A stretch of 64,000 nucleotides of DNA from JAWKMZ01 sp041391965 (GCA_041391965.1 JAWKMZ010000004.1:300092-364091), one strand, 5' to 3'. Counted from the first letter of the stretch, positions 32,455-41,811 are shown. Program-made: numbers and translations. Notes: a model not told the origin generated them from the sequence alone.

Positions 32455-33270
32455 ATGAAGAACATTTTTTACACACTTTTAATAGTATTGACTTTTTCGT
32501 CATGTAGCGAATATCAAAAGGCCTTAAAATCTGAAGATACTGCTGTCAAATTCAAATTAGGCACAGAGCTCTATGAGGCTGGTAAATACAATAAAGCAAA
32601 CCGTTTATTCGCTCAAATTGTCCCACAATATCGAGGCAAACCTCAGGCGGAAAAATTGATGTTTATGTATTCCAATTCATTCTATATGATGAAAGACTAT
32701 TATTTGTCTGGATATCAGTTTGAACGTTTTGAAACCGCTTATCCAAAAAGTGAAAAAGCCGAAGAAGCCTTGTTTTTATCGGCAAAAAGTTTTTCTAAAT
32801 TATCTCCTGTTTACAGTAAAGACCAAAAAGAAACCAAAGAAGCTATTGAGAAATTACAACTGTTTATCAACAAATATCCAGAATCTCAATACTTGTCAGA
32901 AGCCAATAAAATCATAAAAGCATTAGATTATAAGTTAGAAAAAAAAGCTTATGAAATTGCAAGATTATACAACAAAATAGCCAATTTTGATTCGGCAGAC
33001 TATGAAGCAGCTATCAAAGCCTTTGACAATTTTTTATTAGATTATCCTGGATCTACCTTTAGAGAAGATGCTATGTTTTATCGTTTAGATTCGGCTCATA
33101 AATTGGCAATGAACAGTGTAGAACGCAAAAAAGAAACACGTCTTAAAGCTGCCATAGGCTATTTTAACACCTTTAAAAAAGCTTATCCAGAATCTGAACA
33201 TTTTCAGGAAGCTCAACAAATGAATGACCAATTGCAAGCAGCAATGCAAACCTATAATACAAAAAGTTAA
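32455..33270 (+). CDS. bamD: Outer-membrane assembly lipoprotein BamD
   Basis: A lipoprotein of the BAM complex, which folds beta-barrels into the outer membrane. The frame runs from 32425, but the promoter box at 32430-32437 and the signal (MKNIFYTLLIVLTFSSC, Cys17) put the start at 32455, giving 271 residues. Residues about 30-265 form tetratricopeptide repeats (EAGKYNKANRLFAQIVPQY, YPKSEKAEEALFLSAKSF, FDNFLLDYPGSTFREDAM), the fold that grips BamA. It opens the order bamD-rpoZ-coaBC-DUF4835-recN typical of Bacteroidota. Call is firm. Confidence 0.95.
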   Translation: MKNIFYTLLIVLTFSSCSEYQKALKSEDTAVKFKLGTELYEAGKYNKANRLFAQIVPQYRGKPQAEKLMFMYSNSFYMMKDYYLSGYQFERFETAYPKSEKAEEALFLSAKSFSKLSPVYSKDQKETKEAIEKLQLFINKYPESQYLSEANKIIKALDYKLEKKAYEIARLYNKIANFDSADYEAAIKAFDNFLLDYPGSTFREDAMFYRLDSAHKLAMNSVERKKETRLKAAIGYFNTFKKAYPESEHFQEAQQMNDQLQAAMQTYNTKS

Positions 33271-33280
33271 TTTTTATATA

Positions 33281-33616
33281 ATGATGGATTTAAAAAAGAC
33301 CGATGCTCCAGTAAGTACAATTACTTATGATAGAAATAAAATTGATGAGCCAACAGGCAACATTTATGAAGCCATATCTGTTATTTCAAGAAGAGCTGAA
33401 CAAATCAATACAGACATTCGTAGAGAGTTGGTTGATAAACTTGAAGAGTTTGCAACTTACAACGATAGTTTGGAAGAAATCTTTGAAAACAAAGAACAAA
33501 TTGAAGTGTCTAAATTTTATGAAAAATTGCCAAAACCACACGCACTTGCTGTACAGGAATGGTTAAATGATAAAATTTATTTCAGAAACACTCAAGACGA
33601 CGTTCAAGACTCATAA
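33281..33616 (+). CDS. rpoZ: RNA polymerase omega-like subunit
   Basis: The ATG at 33281 (or 33284) is 10 bp after the bamD stop and gives a 111-residue protein; an upstream extension to 33224 would overlap bamD and lacks support. Recognised segments are TGNIYEAISVISRRAEQIN, which matches the omega/RPB6 core that wraps the beta' tail, and a longer C-terminal part (ELVDKLEEFATYNDSLEE) specific to Bacteroidota. Omega promotes polymerase assembly. Its place between bamD and coaBC is conserved in the phylum, the equivalent of gmk-rpoZ-dfp neighbourhoods elsewhere. Call is fairly firm. Confidence 0.88.
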   Translation: MMDLKKTDAPVSTITYDRNKIDEPTGNIYEAISVISRRAEQINTDIRRELVDKLEEFATYNDSLEEIFENKEQIEVSKFYEKLPKPHALAVQEWLNDKIYFRNTQDDVQDS

Positions 33617-33623
33617 TTTAAAG

Positions 33624-34835
33624 ATGTCAATTTTAAGCGGCAAAAATATATTACTTGGCATTACTGCTGGTATTGCAGCTTATAAAACAGCAAACCTTGT
33701 TAGGTTATTTATAAAAGCAGGCGCAAACGTAAAAGTGGTTATGACGCCTGCTTCTAAAGACTTCATTACACCTTTAACCCTATCCACCTTATCAAAAAAT
33801 CCCGTTCATTCTTCTTTTTATACGGAAGAAGATGACAACGCTGTTTGGAACAATCATGTTGAGCTTGGTCTTTGGGCAGATTATTTTGTCATTGCTCCAG
33901 CAACAGCCAATACCTTGTCTAAAATGGCAAATGGCGTTTGTGATAATTTGTTGATGGCAACGTATTTATCGGCAAAATGTCCTGTATATTTTGCACCTGC
34001 TATGGATTTGGATATGTACAAACACCCAACTACAAAACACTCTTTTGATTTACTCAAAAGCTTTAACAATGTGATGATTCCTGCAACCAGTGGCGAATTG
34101 GCAAGCGGATTAGTTGGCGAAGGTCGAATGGCAGAACCTGAAACTATTGTTTCTTTTATAGAAAATGATATTTTAGAACAACTTCCGCTTAAAAGCAAAA
34201 ACGTATTAATTACTGCTGGACCCACTTATGAAGCAATTGACCCTGTTCGTTTTATAGGAAATCATTCCAGCGGAAAAATGGGATTTGAAATTGCCAAAGC
34301 AGCAGCCAATTTAGGTGCCGAAGTCATCTTGATAACAGGTCCAACCCATGAAACAGCATCACATAGCTTAATTAAAATTTCAAAAGTTGTAAGTGCAGCA
34401 GAAATGTATGATGAGGTTCATAAACATTTTAAAACAGCTGATATTGCTATTCTTTCGGCTGCAGTAGCCGATTATAAGCCAAAATATGTATCTGATATTA
34501 AAATAAAAAAGAAAGACACATCGTTTACAATAGAGTTGGAGAAAACAAAAGATATTTTGGCCTCTTTAGGTGCTATTAAAAAACAACAGTTTTTGGTTGG
34601 CTTTGCTTTAGAAACTAATAATGAGTTAGAACATGCAAAAGGAAAACTAAAAGCTAAGAATTTAAATTTAATTGTTTTAAATTCGTTAAATGATGAAGGA
34701 GCAGGTTTTGGAGGTTCAACAAATAAAGTTACTTTTATAACCAACACTGATGAAGTAATGAGCTTAGAGTTAAAATCTAAAACAGAAGTTGCTTCAGATA
34801 TCATGAATCAAATTTTAAAACAAATCCATGCGTAA
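33624..34835 (+). CDS. coaBC: Bifunctional phosphopantothenoylcysteine decarboxylase/synthetase
   Basis: A 403-residue bifunctional coenzyme A enzyme. The frame begins at 33567, overlapping rpoZ, but the family N-terminus MSILSGKNILLGITAGIAAYK starts at the ATG at 33624. The N-terminal flavodoxin-like decarboxylase CoaC carries the catalytic His78 in WNNHVELGLWADYF and the PAMDLDMYKHP motif; the synthetase CoaB (about 190-403) carries VLITAGPTYEAIDPVRFIGN and the IAILSAAVADYKP segment. It starts 8 nt after rpoZ and overlaps the DUF4835 gene by 8 nt. Call is firm. Confidence 0.95.
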   Translation: MSILSGKNILLGITAGIAAYKTANLVRLFIKAGANVKVVMTPASKDFITPLTLSTLSKNPVHSSFYTEEDDNAVWNNHVELGLWADYFVIAPATANTLSKMANGVCDNLLMATYLSAKCPVYFAPAMDLDMYKHPTTKHSFDLLKSFNNVMIPATSGELASGLVGEGRMAEPETIVSFIENDILEQLPLKSKNVLITAGPTYEAIDPVRFIGNHSSGKMGFEIAKAAANLGAEVILITGPTHETASHSLIKISKVVSAAEMYDEVHKHFKTADIAILSAAVADYKPKYVSDIKIKKKDTSFTIELEKTKDILASLGAIKKQQFLVGFALETNNELEHAKGKLKAKNLNLIVLNSLNDEGAGFGGSTNKVTFITNTDEVMSLELKSKTEVASDIMNQILKQIHA

Positions 34836-35715
34836 ACTTATATTTTTAATTGCCTTACTTTATGTTTCATCTACGTTTGCACAAGAACTCAATTGTAATG
34901 TTGTAGTCAATGCGCAACAAACAGGTAGTGAAAATGCACAAGTTTTTAAAACCTTAGAGCGTCAGTTAAAAGAGTTTATTAATAAAACACAATGGACTAA
35001 CAAAAGCTTTAAACCACAAGAACGTATAGATTGCAGCATGGTAATTAATGTGCAAGATTACTCTAACGATGCGTTTCAGGCAACCATTCAAGTGCAATCA
35101 TCACGACCAGTTTTTGGGTCGTCATACACAACACCAGTTTACAATTTTAACGATAAAAACTTCAATTTTCAATATTTAGAATTTCAGAATTTGGTGTTCA
35201 ATCCAACCCAATATGAATCTAATTTAGTATCTGTTTTAGCATTTCATGTTTATATGATTTTAGGTTTGGATGCAGATACCTTTGCACTTAATGGAGGTGA
35301 TGTTTATTATGACCAAGCGCAAACCATTGTTAACTATTCGCAACAAGGTAATTTTAAAGGTTGGAAGCTGGAAGATGGTCAGCAATCACGCTATGTACTT
35401 ATAGATAATATATTGTCGCCAGCTTTTAAAGATTTTAGAACAGTGATGTACAATTACCATCGAAAAGGATTAGACACAATGGCAGAAAACCCTAAAAAAG
35501 GAAAAGAAGCCATAGCCAGTGTTTTTGGAGATTTAAAATCGTTATACAACAAACGGCCAAACTCTTTTTTAATGCGTGTGTTTTTTGATGCTAAAGCGGA
35601 TGAAATTGAAGAAATTTTCAGCAGTGGACCAAGTATCAATATTACAGATATTATTGATATCTTAAACAAAATAGCACCAACACATGCTGCAAAGTGGCGA
35701 AACATTAACTTTTGA
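34828..35715 (+). CDS. DUF4835 protein, likely PorD-like T9SS factor
   Basis: A 295-residue exported protein. Residues 1-18 are a signal peptide (LIFLIALLYVSSTFAQ). The body matches the DUF4835 family: ELNCNVVVNAQQTGSENAQ, RQLKEFINKTQW, RPVFGSSYTTPVYNFNDKNF, GLDADTFALNGGDVYYDQAQ and the C-terminal DIIDILNKIAPTHAAKWR. This family is often called PorD for its link to type IX secretion in Porphyromonas; I give this as a literature-based association, not as proven here. It overlaps coaBC by 8 nt, so it is part of the bamD operon, and the window also holds five T9SS cargo genes. Cell location is probably periplasmic or outer-membrane. Confidence 0.85.
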   Translation: MRKLIFLIALLYVSSTFAQELNCNVVVNAQQTGSENAQVFKTLERQLKEFINKTQWTNKSFKPQERIDCSMVINVQDYSNDAFQATIQVQSSRPVFGSSYTTPVYNFNDKNFNFQYLEFQNLVFNPTQYESNLVSVLAFHVYMILGLDADTFALNGGDVYYDQAQTIVNYSQQGNFKGWKLEDGQQSRYVLIDNILSPAFKDFRTVMYNYHRKGLDTMAENPKKGKEAIASVFGDLKSLYNKRPNSFLMRVFFDAKADEIEEIFSSGPSINITDIIDILNKIAPTHAAKWRNINF

Positions 35716-35724
35716 GAGTCGGAA

Positions 35725-35758
35725 ACTAACCGATAACTAAAGACTGACGATTGCAAAC
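35725..35758. repeat. AACT-rich short intergenic repeat remnant
   Basis: The gap between the DUF4835 gene and recN reads as degenerate ACTAACCGATAACTAAAG then ACTGACGATTGCAAACT, a pattern of short ACT/AACT units. Similar tracts lie at 59191-59222 (inside yggS) and 59771-59787. Similarity is by eye. Confidence 0.4.
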
Positions 35759-35767
35759 TTTTAAAAA

Positions 35768-37420
35768 ATGCTCACCTCACTTACCATAAAAAATTATGCA
35801 CTCATTGATGATCTTCAAGTCAATTTTATCAATGGTTTGACAATTATTACAGGCGAAACTGGTGCAGGTAAATCCATACTTTTAGGAGGTTTGTCACTTA
35901 TTCTTGGTAAACGAGCCGATTTGAGTAGTGTTAAAAATCCGTCAGAAAAATGTGTCATTGAAGCTACTTTTGACATTGCCAATTACAACTTAAAAGCCCT
36001 TTTTAAAACAGAAGATTTAGATTATGAACCCTTAACCATCATAAGACGCGAAATTTTGCCTTCAGGAAAATCGAGAGCTTTTGTTAATGATACTCCTGTA
36101 AATTTGGACAGTTTACAAGTTTTGGGTGAACGTTTGTTGGATATTCATTCGCAGCACCAAACGTTGCAATTAACCAATGACGATTTTCAGTTTCAGGTTA
36201 TTGATGCTTTGGCAAATAATTTGACTTTGCTGCAAACATATTCAGAAGATTTAAACCTTTATAAAACGCTTCAACAGCAACTTAAACAGCTTCAAAATTC
36301 TAAAGCAGAAGCCATCAAAGAGCATGACTACAATACATTTTTACTCAAAGAATTGGAAGATGCCAAATTAGTTGATGGCGAATTGGAACTACTTGAAGAA
36401 GAGTATGAAACTCTCAATAATAGTGAAGATATTAAAGAAAAATTGGCACAGTCACATCAGTTATTGAGCAATGACGAAATAGGTGTGATGACCAATTTGA
36501 CCGAAATAAAAAACCAGTTTTCTAAACTTGCTAATTACACACAAGCTTACAAATCTATTTTTGAACGTATTCATAGTAGTCTGATTGAACTTGATGATAT
36601 TTTTATCGAAATTGAAAACTTACAAGACCAATTAGAAGTCGATCCTAACCGATTAGAAACAGTTAATGCAAAACTTCAGGTAATACATAATTTGATGCAA
36701 AAACATTCGGTTTCTGAAATTTCTGAACTGATTCAAATCAGAGAAAATTTAGTTAAAAAAGTGTCCGATACAGAACAATTGGATGCAATTATTTCAGAAA
36801 AAGAAAAGAACATTGCCACTGTCAAAAGTCAATTAGAGACTAAAGCCAAGACTATTCATACTAACAGAAAAAAAATTATCCCACAGCTTACACAACAGTT
36901 AGAAGCCATTTTAACAACCCTTGGGATGCCTAATGCTAAATTTAAAGTAGAATTGAATTTTGGTACAACGTTTTTTTCTAACGGAAAAGATGCCTTATCC
37001 TTATTGTTTTCGGCCAATAAAGGTGGCCAATTTAATGAGCTTAAAAAAGCAGCTTCAGGTGGTGAACTCTCCCGAATTATGTTAGCCATAAAATCTGTTT
37101 TATCAAAATATATGCAATTGCCAACCATTGTGTTTGATGAAATTGATACAGGAGTTTCAGGAGAAATATCTAATAAAATGGCAACCATTATGCAACAAAT
37201 GAGTAAAAGTATGCAAGTGTTTACTATTACCCATTTACCACAAATAGCCGCTAAAGGCGATACACATTTTAAAGTGTATAAACAAGATGTTGATGAGGTA
37301 ACACAAACCCAACTCAAAAAATTAAATTCGGAAGAACGCATTGTGGAAATTGCCCAAATGCTTGGAGGTTTAGATGTTTCAACCTCTGCAATTGCACATG
37401 CTAAACAATTATTGAATTGA
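35768..37420 (+). CDS. recN: DNA repair protein RecN
   Basis: A 550-residue SMC-like ATPase acting in double-strand break repair. The N-terminal Walker A is TGETGAGKSIL (residues 28-38), followed by a long coiled coil (about 160-390) and the C-terminal ABC signature KAASGGELSRIMLAIK and Walker B TIVFDEIDTGVSG. Length is standard. It follows the DUF4835 gene by 52 bp and is followed by a small lipoprotein gene 16 bp downstream, likely the end of the bamD-rpoZ-coaBC-DUF4835-recN transcript. Call is firm. Confidence 0.97.
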   Translation: MLTSLTIKNYALIDDLQVNFINGLTIITGETGAGKSILLGGLSLILGKRADLSSVKNPSEKCVIEATFDIANYNLKALFKTEDLDYEPLTIIRREILPSGKSRAFVNDTPVNLDSLQVLGERLLDIHSQHQTLQLTNDDFQFQVIDALANNLTLLQTYSEDLNLYKTLQQQLKQLQNSKAEAIKEHDYNTFLLKELEDAKLVDGELELLEEEYETLNNSEDIKEKLAQSHQLLSNDEIGVMTNLTEIKNQFSKLANYTQAYKSIFERIHSSLIELDDIFIEIENLQDQLEVDPNRLETVNAKLQVIHNLMQKHSVSEISELIQIRENLVKKVSDTEQLDAIISEKEKNIATVKSQLETKAKTIHTNRKKIIPQLTQQLEAILTTLGMPNAKFKVELNFGTTFFSNGKDALSLLFSANKGGQFNELKKAASGGELSRIMLAIKSVLSKYMQLPTIVFDEIDTGVSGEISNKMATIMQQMSKSMQVFTITHLPQIAAKGDTHFKVYKQDVDEVTQTQLKKLNSEERIVEIAQMLGGLDVSTSAIAHAKQLLN

Positions 37421-37436
37421 TTTAATTTGTTAAGAA

Positions 37437-37703
37437 ATGAAAAAAATTAACTCCTTAAAAGCCAGTTTTATTGTTGTATTACTTGTTTTAATAAGCGGTT
37501 GTAGTGATGATGACCCTTGTGATGTTGCACATACCATGATTAATGGAGAGTGCATTCCAGATTATGTTTTTCCACAGCATGTAAATTTGAAATCAGGCGA
37601 TAAGTTTTATCATACTAAATATGGTGTTATCAATTTTCAGAATGGCAATTGGTATGATGATAAAGGTAAATTTATATCAGAATTGAACACTAAAAAGCGC
37701 TAA
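37437..37703 (+). CDS. Small lipoprotein, unknown function
   Basis: An 88-residue lipoprotein: signal peptide with lipobox LISGC (Cys22), followed by an acidic SDDDPC stretch. The mature part has a cysteine pair (CDVAHTMINGEC) and a C-terminal beta-rich segment with short aromatic motifs (GDKFYHTKYGVINFQNGNWY). I recognise no family. It is 16 bp after recN, so it is probably co-transcribed with it. The cysteine pair in a lipoprotein could form a disulphide in the periplasm. Function unknown. Confidence 0.75.
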   Translation: MKKINSLKASFIVVLLVLISGCSDDDPCDVAHTMINGECIPDYVFPQHVNLKSGDKFYHTKYGVINFQNGNWYDDKGKFISELNTKKR

Positions 37704-37720
37704 TACATTTAAAGTTTTAT

Positions 37721-37740
37721 TAATTTTGAATATAATTTTG
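37721..37740 (+). promoter_or_regulatory. Two overlapping-type TAnnTTTG boxes ahead of fabI
   Basis: TAATTTTG occurs at 37721-37728 and again at 37733-37740. Either could serve as the -7 box of fabI (ATG 37800), leaving a 60-70 nt leader. The region is very AT-rich, so one may be by chance. Confidence 0.4.
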
Positions 37741-37799
37741 GTTAAATTGAAGTTTTTAATCAAAATCAACCAATTAACAAATATCTAAACAACAAACTC

Positions 37800-38615
37800 A
37801 TGTCATACAACTTACTAAAAGGAAAACGAGGAATTATTTTTGGAGCCTTAGACCCAAACTCCATTGCATGGAAAACCGCTGAACGTGTACACGAAGAAGG
37901 CGGTACATTTGTATTAACCAATGCTCCAATTGCAATGCGAATGGGACAAATTAATGATTTGGCAGAAAAAACAGGCTCTCAAATTATTCCTGCAGATGCA
38001 ACCTCAATGGAAGATTTAGAAAATTTAGTAGCCAAATCTGTAGAAATTTTAGGTGGTAAACTGGATTTTGTGTTGCATTCTATCGGCATGTCTATCAACG
38101 TAAGAAAAGGCAAGCATTACACCGACCAAAATTATGATTGGACCCAAAAAGGAACTGATGTTTCGGCCATGTCGTTTCACAAAGTGATGCAATCATTATA
38201 TAAAGCAGATGCTATGAATGAATGGGGAAGTATAGTGGCCTTAACCTATATGGCGGCACAACGCGTATTTCCTGATTATAACGATATGGCAGACAATAAA
38301 GCCTATTTAGAAAGTATAGCGCGTAGTTTTGGGTATTTCTTTGGACGCGATAAAAAAGTACGCGTTAACACCATTTCGCAATCGCCAACACCAACAACCG
38401 CTGGTCAAGGTGTAAAAGGCTTTGATGGTTTTATTGCTTATGCTGATAAAATGTCGCCATTAGGGAATGCTACTGCTTTAGATTGTGCTAATTATACCGT
38501 GACGTTATTTAGTGATTTGACTAAACGCGTCACATTACAAAATTTATATAACGATGGAGGTTTTAGTAATATGGGCGTGAGTGATGCTGTTATGGAAACG
38601 TTTACTAAAGAATAA
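37800..38615 (+). CDS. fabI: Enoyl-[acyl-carrier-protein] reductase (NADH)
   Basis: A 271-residue short-chain dehydrogenase-type enzyme that performs the last reduction of fatty-acid elongation. The N-terminal cofactor site is GKRGIIFGALDPNSIAWK, a FabI variant of the Rossmann motif. The active-site pattern is LTYMAAQRVFPDYNDMADNK, with tyrosines and a lysine spaced Y-x6-K as in FabI; SQSPTPTTAGQGVKGF follows. FabI is the target of triclosan in many bacteria. It is a single-gene unit followed by a hairpin terminator at 38653-38681. Call is firm. Confidence 0.94.
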   Translation: MSYNLLKGKRGIIFGALDPNSIAWKTAERVHEEGGTFVLTNAPIAMRMGQINDLAEKTGSQIIPADATSMEDLENLVAKSVEILGGKLDFVLHSIGMSINVRKGKHYTDQNYDWTQKGTDVSAMSFHKVMQSLYKADAMNEWGSIVALTYMAAQRVFPDYNDMADNKAYLESIARSFGYFFGRDKKVRVNTISQSPTPTTAGQGVKGFDGFIAYADKMSPLGNATALDCANYTVTLFSDLTKRVTLQNLYNDGGFSNMGVSDAVMETFTKE

Positions 38616-38652
38616 TTGCCTCTTATAACTAATTAAATGTCATGCAATTGAG

Positions 38653-38681
38653 AAACCGTTAACAATTTAACGGTTTTTTTT
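38653..38681 (+). terminator. Intrinsic terminator after fabI
   Basis: Stem AAACCGTTAA / TTAACGGTTT with a CAAT loop and a run of eight T residues. Confidence 0.88.
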
Positions 38682-38793
38682 GTGTTTTGTCGAATTGTTA
38701 ATATCTCTGTTAAATTTATAAGTTATTGATAAAATAATTGTAAATATATTGTTGGTTGATTAATTAATTCATTAACTAAAAACCAACTAAAAA

Positions 38794-41580
38794 ATGAAAA
38801 AAATTACATTTTTAATGTTTGCTGTTTTTGCATTTTGCTGGCAATCCAATGCTCAGTATTTTACTGACAGCTTTGAAACTGATTTATCCAATTGGAGTGA
38901 TGTTGCAGGAGCAACAGATAGTGGAGGAAACCTTTGGGTATTAAGTACATCACTAAAAAATACAGGATTGAGTTCTGTGTTTTTTGATGATTATAATGGG
39001 GATAATGATAGATGGCTTATTTCATCAGCTATTGATTTGTCTTCGGCTACTTCGCCAATTTTTACATATTTTGACAATGTAAATTATGCTACCTATGCTG
39101 ATGTTAATGAAGTGCTATATTCCACAGACTATGCAGGAGATCCAAATACAGCAACCTGGAATACGCTCAATGATGTTATTGGAACTGAAGATACTTGGGT
39201 GCAAAATGGTCCTTATAGTTTACCAACGTCAAGTACAGTTTATATCGCATTTCATTATGTAGGTAATTATGCTTCAGAATGGTATATTGATGATGTTTTG
39301 GTTACTGAAGCACCAACCTGTACACAAGTAGTTGTAGATAGCTCTACAGTTGTAGATGATTGTGGAAACTCACAATTTAGTGTAGATGTTGATGTTACAT
39401 CTGTAGGCGATGGTACATTTATAACAGATGGCTTAGGAGGTTCATTTGCCATTACTTCAGGAGTTGTAACAGCAGGACCTTATGCAACTGGTTCAACAGT
39501 TACTTTAACAGTTGAGCACTCAGATAGTGCATGCAACTTCTCTCTTGGAGATTTTAGTACAGGATGTACACTTCCTGGAGCAGTATGTGGAAATGCTGTG
39601 ATATTAACACCTGGTACACCACAAAATGGAGCAACAACTACTGGTGCTGGAAGTTTCTCAGACAATAATACAGCACCAAATATTAATCCTTGTAGTACTA
39701 ATTATAATGACCTTGAATACTGGTTTGAGTACACGGCAGTTACAACAGGTGAAACTTTAGATATTACAGTTACAAATATCACTACTAACTATTATGGTGT
39801 TTTTATTTTAGATAATTGTCCAGATTCAGCACCATCTTGTGTAGCTCAAGATACCAATAGCTCCTCTACTGCAGACCTTATGGTTACAACACCTGGCTTA
39901 ACAGCGGGAACAACCTATTATATTGTAGTAACTGATTGGGCTGAAGGACCTACTACATTTACTATGAATAGTGTTGTAAATGCAGCACCAACCTGTACCA
40001 ATGCAACCGTTGCATATGCTGTAGAAAGTGATTGTGATACTTCAGGAGGCTTTTTTGTAAATGTAGATGTGACCAATATGGGTACTGCCACGGCATTAAC
40101 CGTTTCAGATGACCAAGGTAGTGCAACACAACCATTAACAGCTATAGGAACCTTACAATTTGGACCTTATGCAAACGGAACCGATGTGGTAATTACAGTT
40201 ACAGATGATAATGATGCCACCTGTGAGCAAAGTAGTATTGCGTTAACACAAACCGCTTGTCCACCAGCTAATGATGAATGTGCAACTGCCGAAGCTATTG
40301 TGTGTGGTAATACAGTAACGGGCTCTACTCAATTAGCAACAAATACTGGATATAGTAATGGTAATGATGTTTGGTACTTCTTGGCAGGTACTCAAAATGG
40401 AAGTGATATTACTATCAGTTTATGTGGCTCAAGTTTTGATACAACTCTTAGAGTTTTTGATGCCTGCGGAGGTAATCAAGTAGCATTTAATGATGATGCA
40501 TCAGGAGTTTGTTCTCCACAATCTGAAGTAACATTCACATCGGATGGAGTTAGCACTTACTATATTTTAGTAGATGGTTACTATGCTGGTGGTGGAGATT
40601 TTACATTAAATGTAACATGTACTGAGCCACCAACCTGTACCAACGCAACAGTGGCCTATACAGTAGCGAGCAATTGTGATGTTTCAGAAAGCTTTTTTGT
40701 TAATGTAGATGTGACCAATATGGGAACAGCCACAGCATTAACCGTTTCTGATGACCAAGGTAGTGCAACACAACCATTAACCGCCATAGGAACCTTACAA
40801 TTTGGACCTTATGCAAACGGAACCGATGTGGTAATTACAGTTACAGATGATAATGATGCCACCTGTGAGCAAAGTAGTAATGCATTAACACAAACCGCTT
40901 GTCCTCCAGCTAATGACGATGTTTCTGGAGCTATTGGTTTAACTGTTGGAAACACCCTTTGTGAAGAAACGTTTACAGGCACAAATATAGGTGCTACTAC
41001 TTCAGCTGAAGTGTCACCAACTTGTGGCACATCAAACTTTGGAGGTGATGTGTGGTTTAAAGTTGCGGTACCACCTACAGGAATGTTAACCATTGAAACT
41101 TCAGATGTTGATGGTACAATAGCAGATACAGTAATGGAAATTTATTCGGGTTCTTCTGGTAATTTGACTTCTTTAGGATGTTTTGATGATATAAGCTACC
41201 CAAGTAATGCGTTTTCAATGGCTGAACTTACAGACTTAAACCCTGGAGATATTTTGTTAGTTAGAGTTTGGGAATATCAGAACAATACCAAAGGTAATTT
41301 TAATATTTGTGCGTGGTCTCCAACAAGTTTAGGAACAACTGATTTTGCGTTTGACAATTTTAGTTACTATCCAAACCCAGTAAAAGAGACACTAACATTA
41401 AACTCTCCAAAAGGAATTGATGCCGTTACCATATTTAATATTATTGGACAGCGTATAGTAAACATTAATAGCAATGCAACTGTTCAAAATATTGATATGT
41501 CAACCTTACAAGCAGGAACCTATATTGTTAAGGTTAAAATTGATGACCAAACAAAAATAATTAGAGTTGTAAAAGAATAA
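38794..41580 (+). CDS. T9SS-exported multidomain surface protein with duplicated modules
   Basis: A 928-residue secreted protein. Residues 1-21 are a signal peptide (ending WQSNAQ). Residues about 22-172 resemble a choice-of-anchor J / MAM-like domain (FETDLSNWSDV, FDDYNGDNDRWL, SEWYIDDVLV). Then come repeated beta-sandwich modules: a pair of nearly identical 96-residue segments (about 399-494 and 613-708, nucleotides 39988-40275 and 40630-40917) containing VNVDVTNMGTATALTVSDDQ, interspersed with pre-peptidase C-terminal-like domains with CGNAVI and CATAEA starts. The last 75 residues are a T9SS sorting domain (YYPNPVKETLTLN ... GTYIVKVKIDDQTKIIRVV). Likely cell-surface or secreted; adhesion or binding is possible but unproven. 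Confidence 0.85.
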   Translation: MKKITFLMFAVFAFCWQSNAQYFTDSFETDLSNWSDVAGATDSGGNLWVLSTSLKNTGLSSVFFDDYNGDNDRWLISSAIDLSSATSPIFTYFDNVNYATYADVNEVLYSTDYAGDPNTATWNTLNDVIGTEDTWVQNGPYSLPTSSTVYIAFHYVGNYASEWYIDDVLVTEAPTCTQVVVDSSTVVDDCGNSQFSVDVDVTSVGDGTFITDGLGGSFAITSGVVTAGPYATGSTVTLTVEHSDSACNFSLGDFSTGCTLPGAVCGNAVILTPGTPQNGATTTGAGSFSDNNTAPNINPCSTNYNDLEYWFEYTAVTTGETLDITVTNITTNYYGVFILDNCPDSAPSCVAQDTNSSSTADLMVTTPGLTAGTTYYIVVTDWAEGPTTFTMNSVVNAAPTCTNATVAYAVESDCDTSGGFFVNVDVTNMGTATALTVSDDQGSATQPLTAIGTLQFGPYANGTDVVITVTDDNDATCEQSSIALTQTACPPANDECATAEAIVCGNTVTGSTQLATNTGYSNGNDVWYFLAGTQNGSDITISLCGSSFDTTLRVFDACGGNQVAFNDDASGVCSPQSEVTFTSDGVSTYYILVDGYYAGGGDFTLNVTCTEPPTCTNATVAYTVASNCDVSESFFVNVDVTNMGTATALTVSDDQGSATQPLTAIGTLQFGPYANGTDVVITVTDDNDATCEQSSNALTQTACPPANDDVSGAIGLTVGNTLCEETFTGTNIGATTSAEVSPTCGTSNFGGDVWFKVAVPPTGMLTIETSDVDGTIADTVMEIYSGSSGNLTSLGCFDDISYPSNAFSMAELTDLNPGDILLVRVWEYQNNTKGNFNICAWSPTSLGTTDFAFDNFSYYPNPVKETLTLNSPKGIDAVTIFNIIGQRIVNINSNATVQNIDMSTLQAGTYIVKVKIDDQTKIIRVVKE
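39988..40275 (+). repeat. First copy of a 288-bp intragenic repeat
   Basis: Near-identical to 40630-40917, offset 642 bp, inside the 38794 gene. Only scattered differences are visible, suggesting recent duplication or gene conversion. Confidence 0.85.
40630..40917 (+). repeat. Second copy of the 288-bp intragenic repeat
   Basis: Partner of 39988-40275. Long stretches from about 40745 to 40860 look nearly identical to the first copy. Confidence 0.85.
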
Positions 41581-41604
41581 ATAGCTTTTAAACTTATAAT
41601 GATT

Positions 41605-41635
41605 AAAAAGGATGCTTGTTTAGCATCCTTTTTTT
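41605..41635 (+). terminator. Intrinsic terminator after the 38794 surface protein gene
   Basis: Stem AAAAGGATGCT / AGCATCCTTTT with a short loop and a run of seven T residues. Confidence 0.88.
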
Positions 41636-41710
41636 GCGATGTTAATTTTTATTTAAAATGAGTTGCTTAGTATCTATTTATCAACAATTTATGTTTTTTG
41701 TCGATAAAAA

Positions 41711-41730
41711 TAACGGTTCAACGATTAGAA
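41711..41730 (+). promoter_or_regulatory. AACGATTA-type motif pair upstream of the 41812 gene
   Basis: TAACGG at 41711 and AACGATTAG at 41721, about 9-10 nt apart. No TAnnTTTG box is visible in this promoter region. Confidence 0.35.
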
Positions 41731-41811
41731 AAATGTTTAACACTTAAGTTATAATATTATTAATAAATTGTGTCTTTAACTTAACATTAACAAATTAAAA
41801 ACAATTTAATT

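Noticed and set aside
36856..37341. 161-residue open frame on the minus strand opposite recN
   Set aside because: It lies wholly opposite a firm recN coding region, has no recognisable domain, and is explained by codon bias of the opposite strand.
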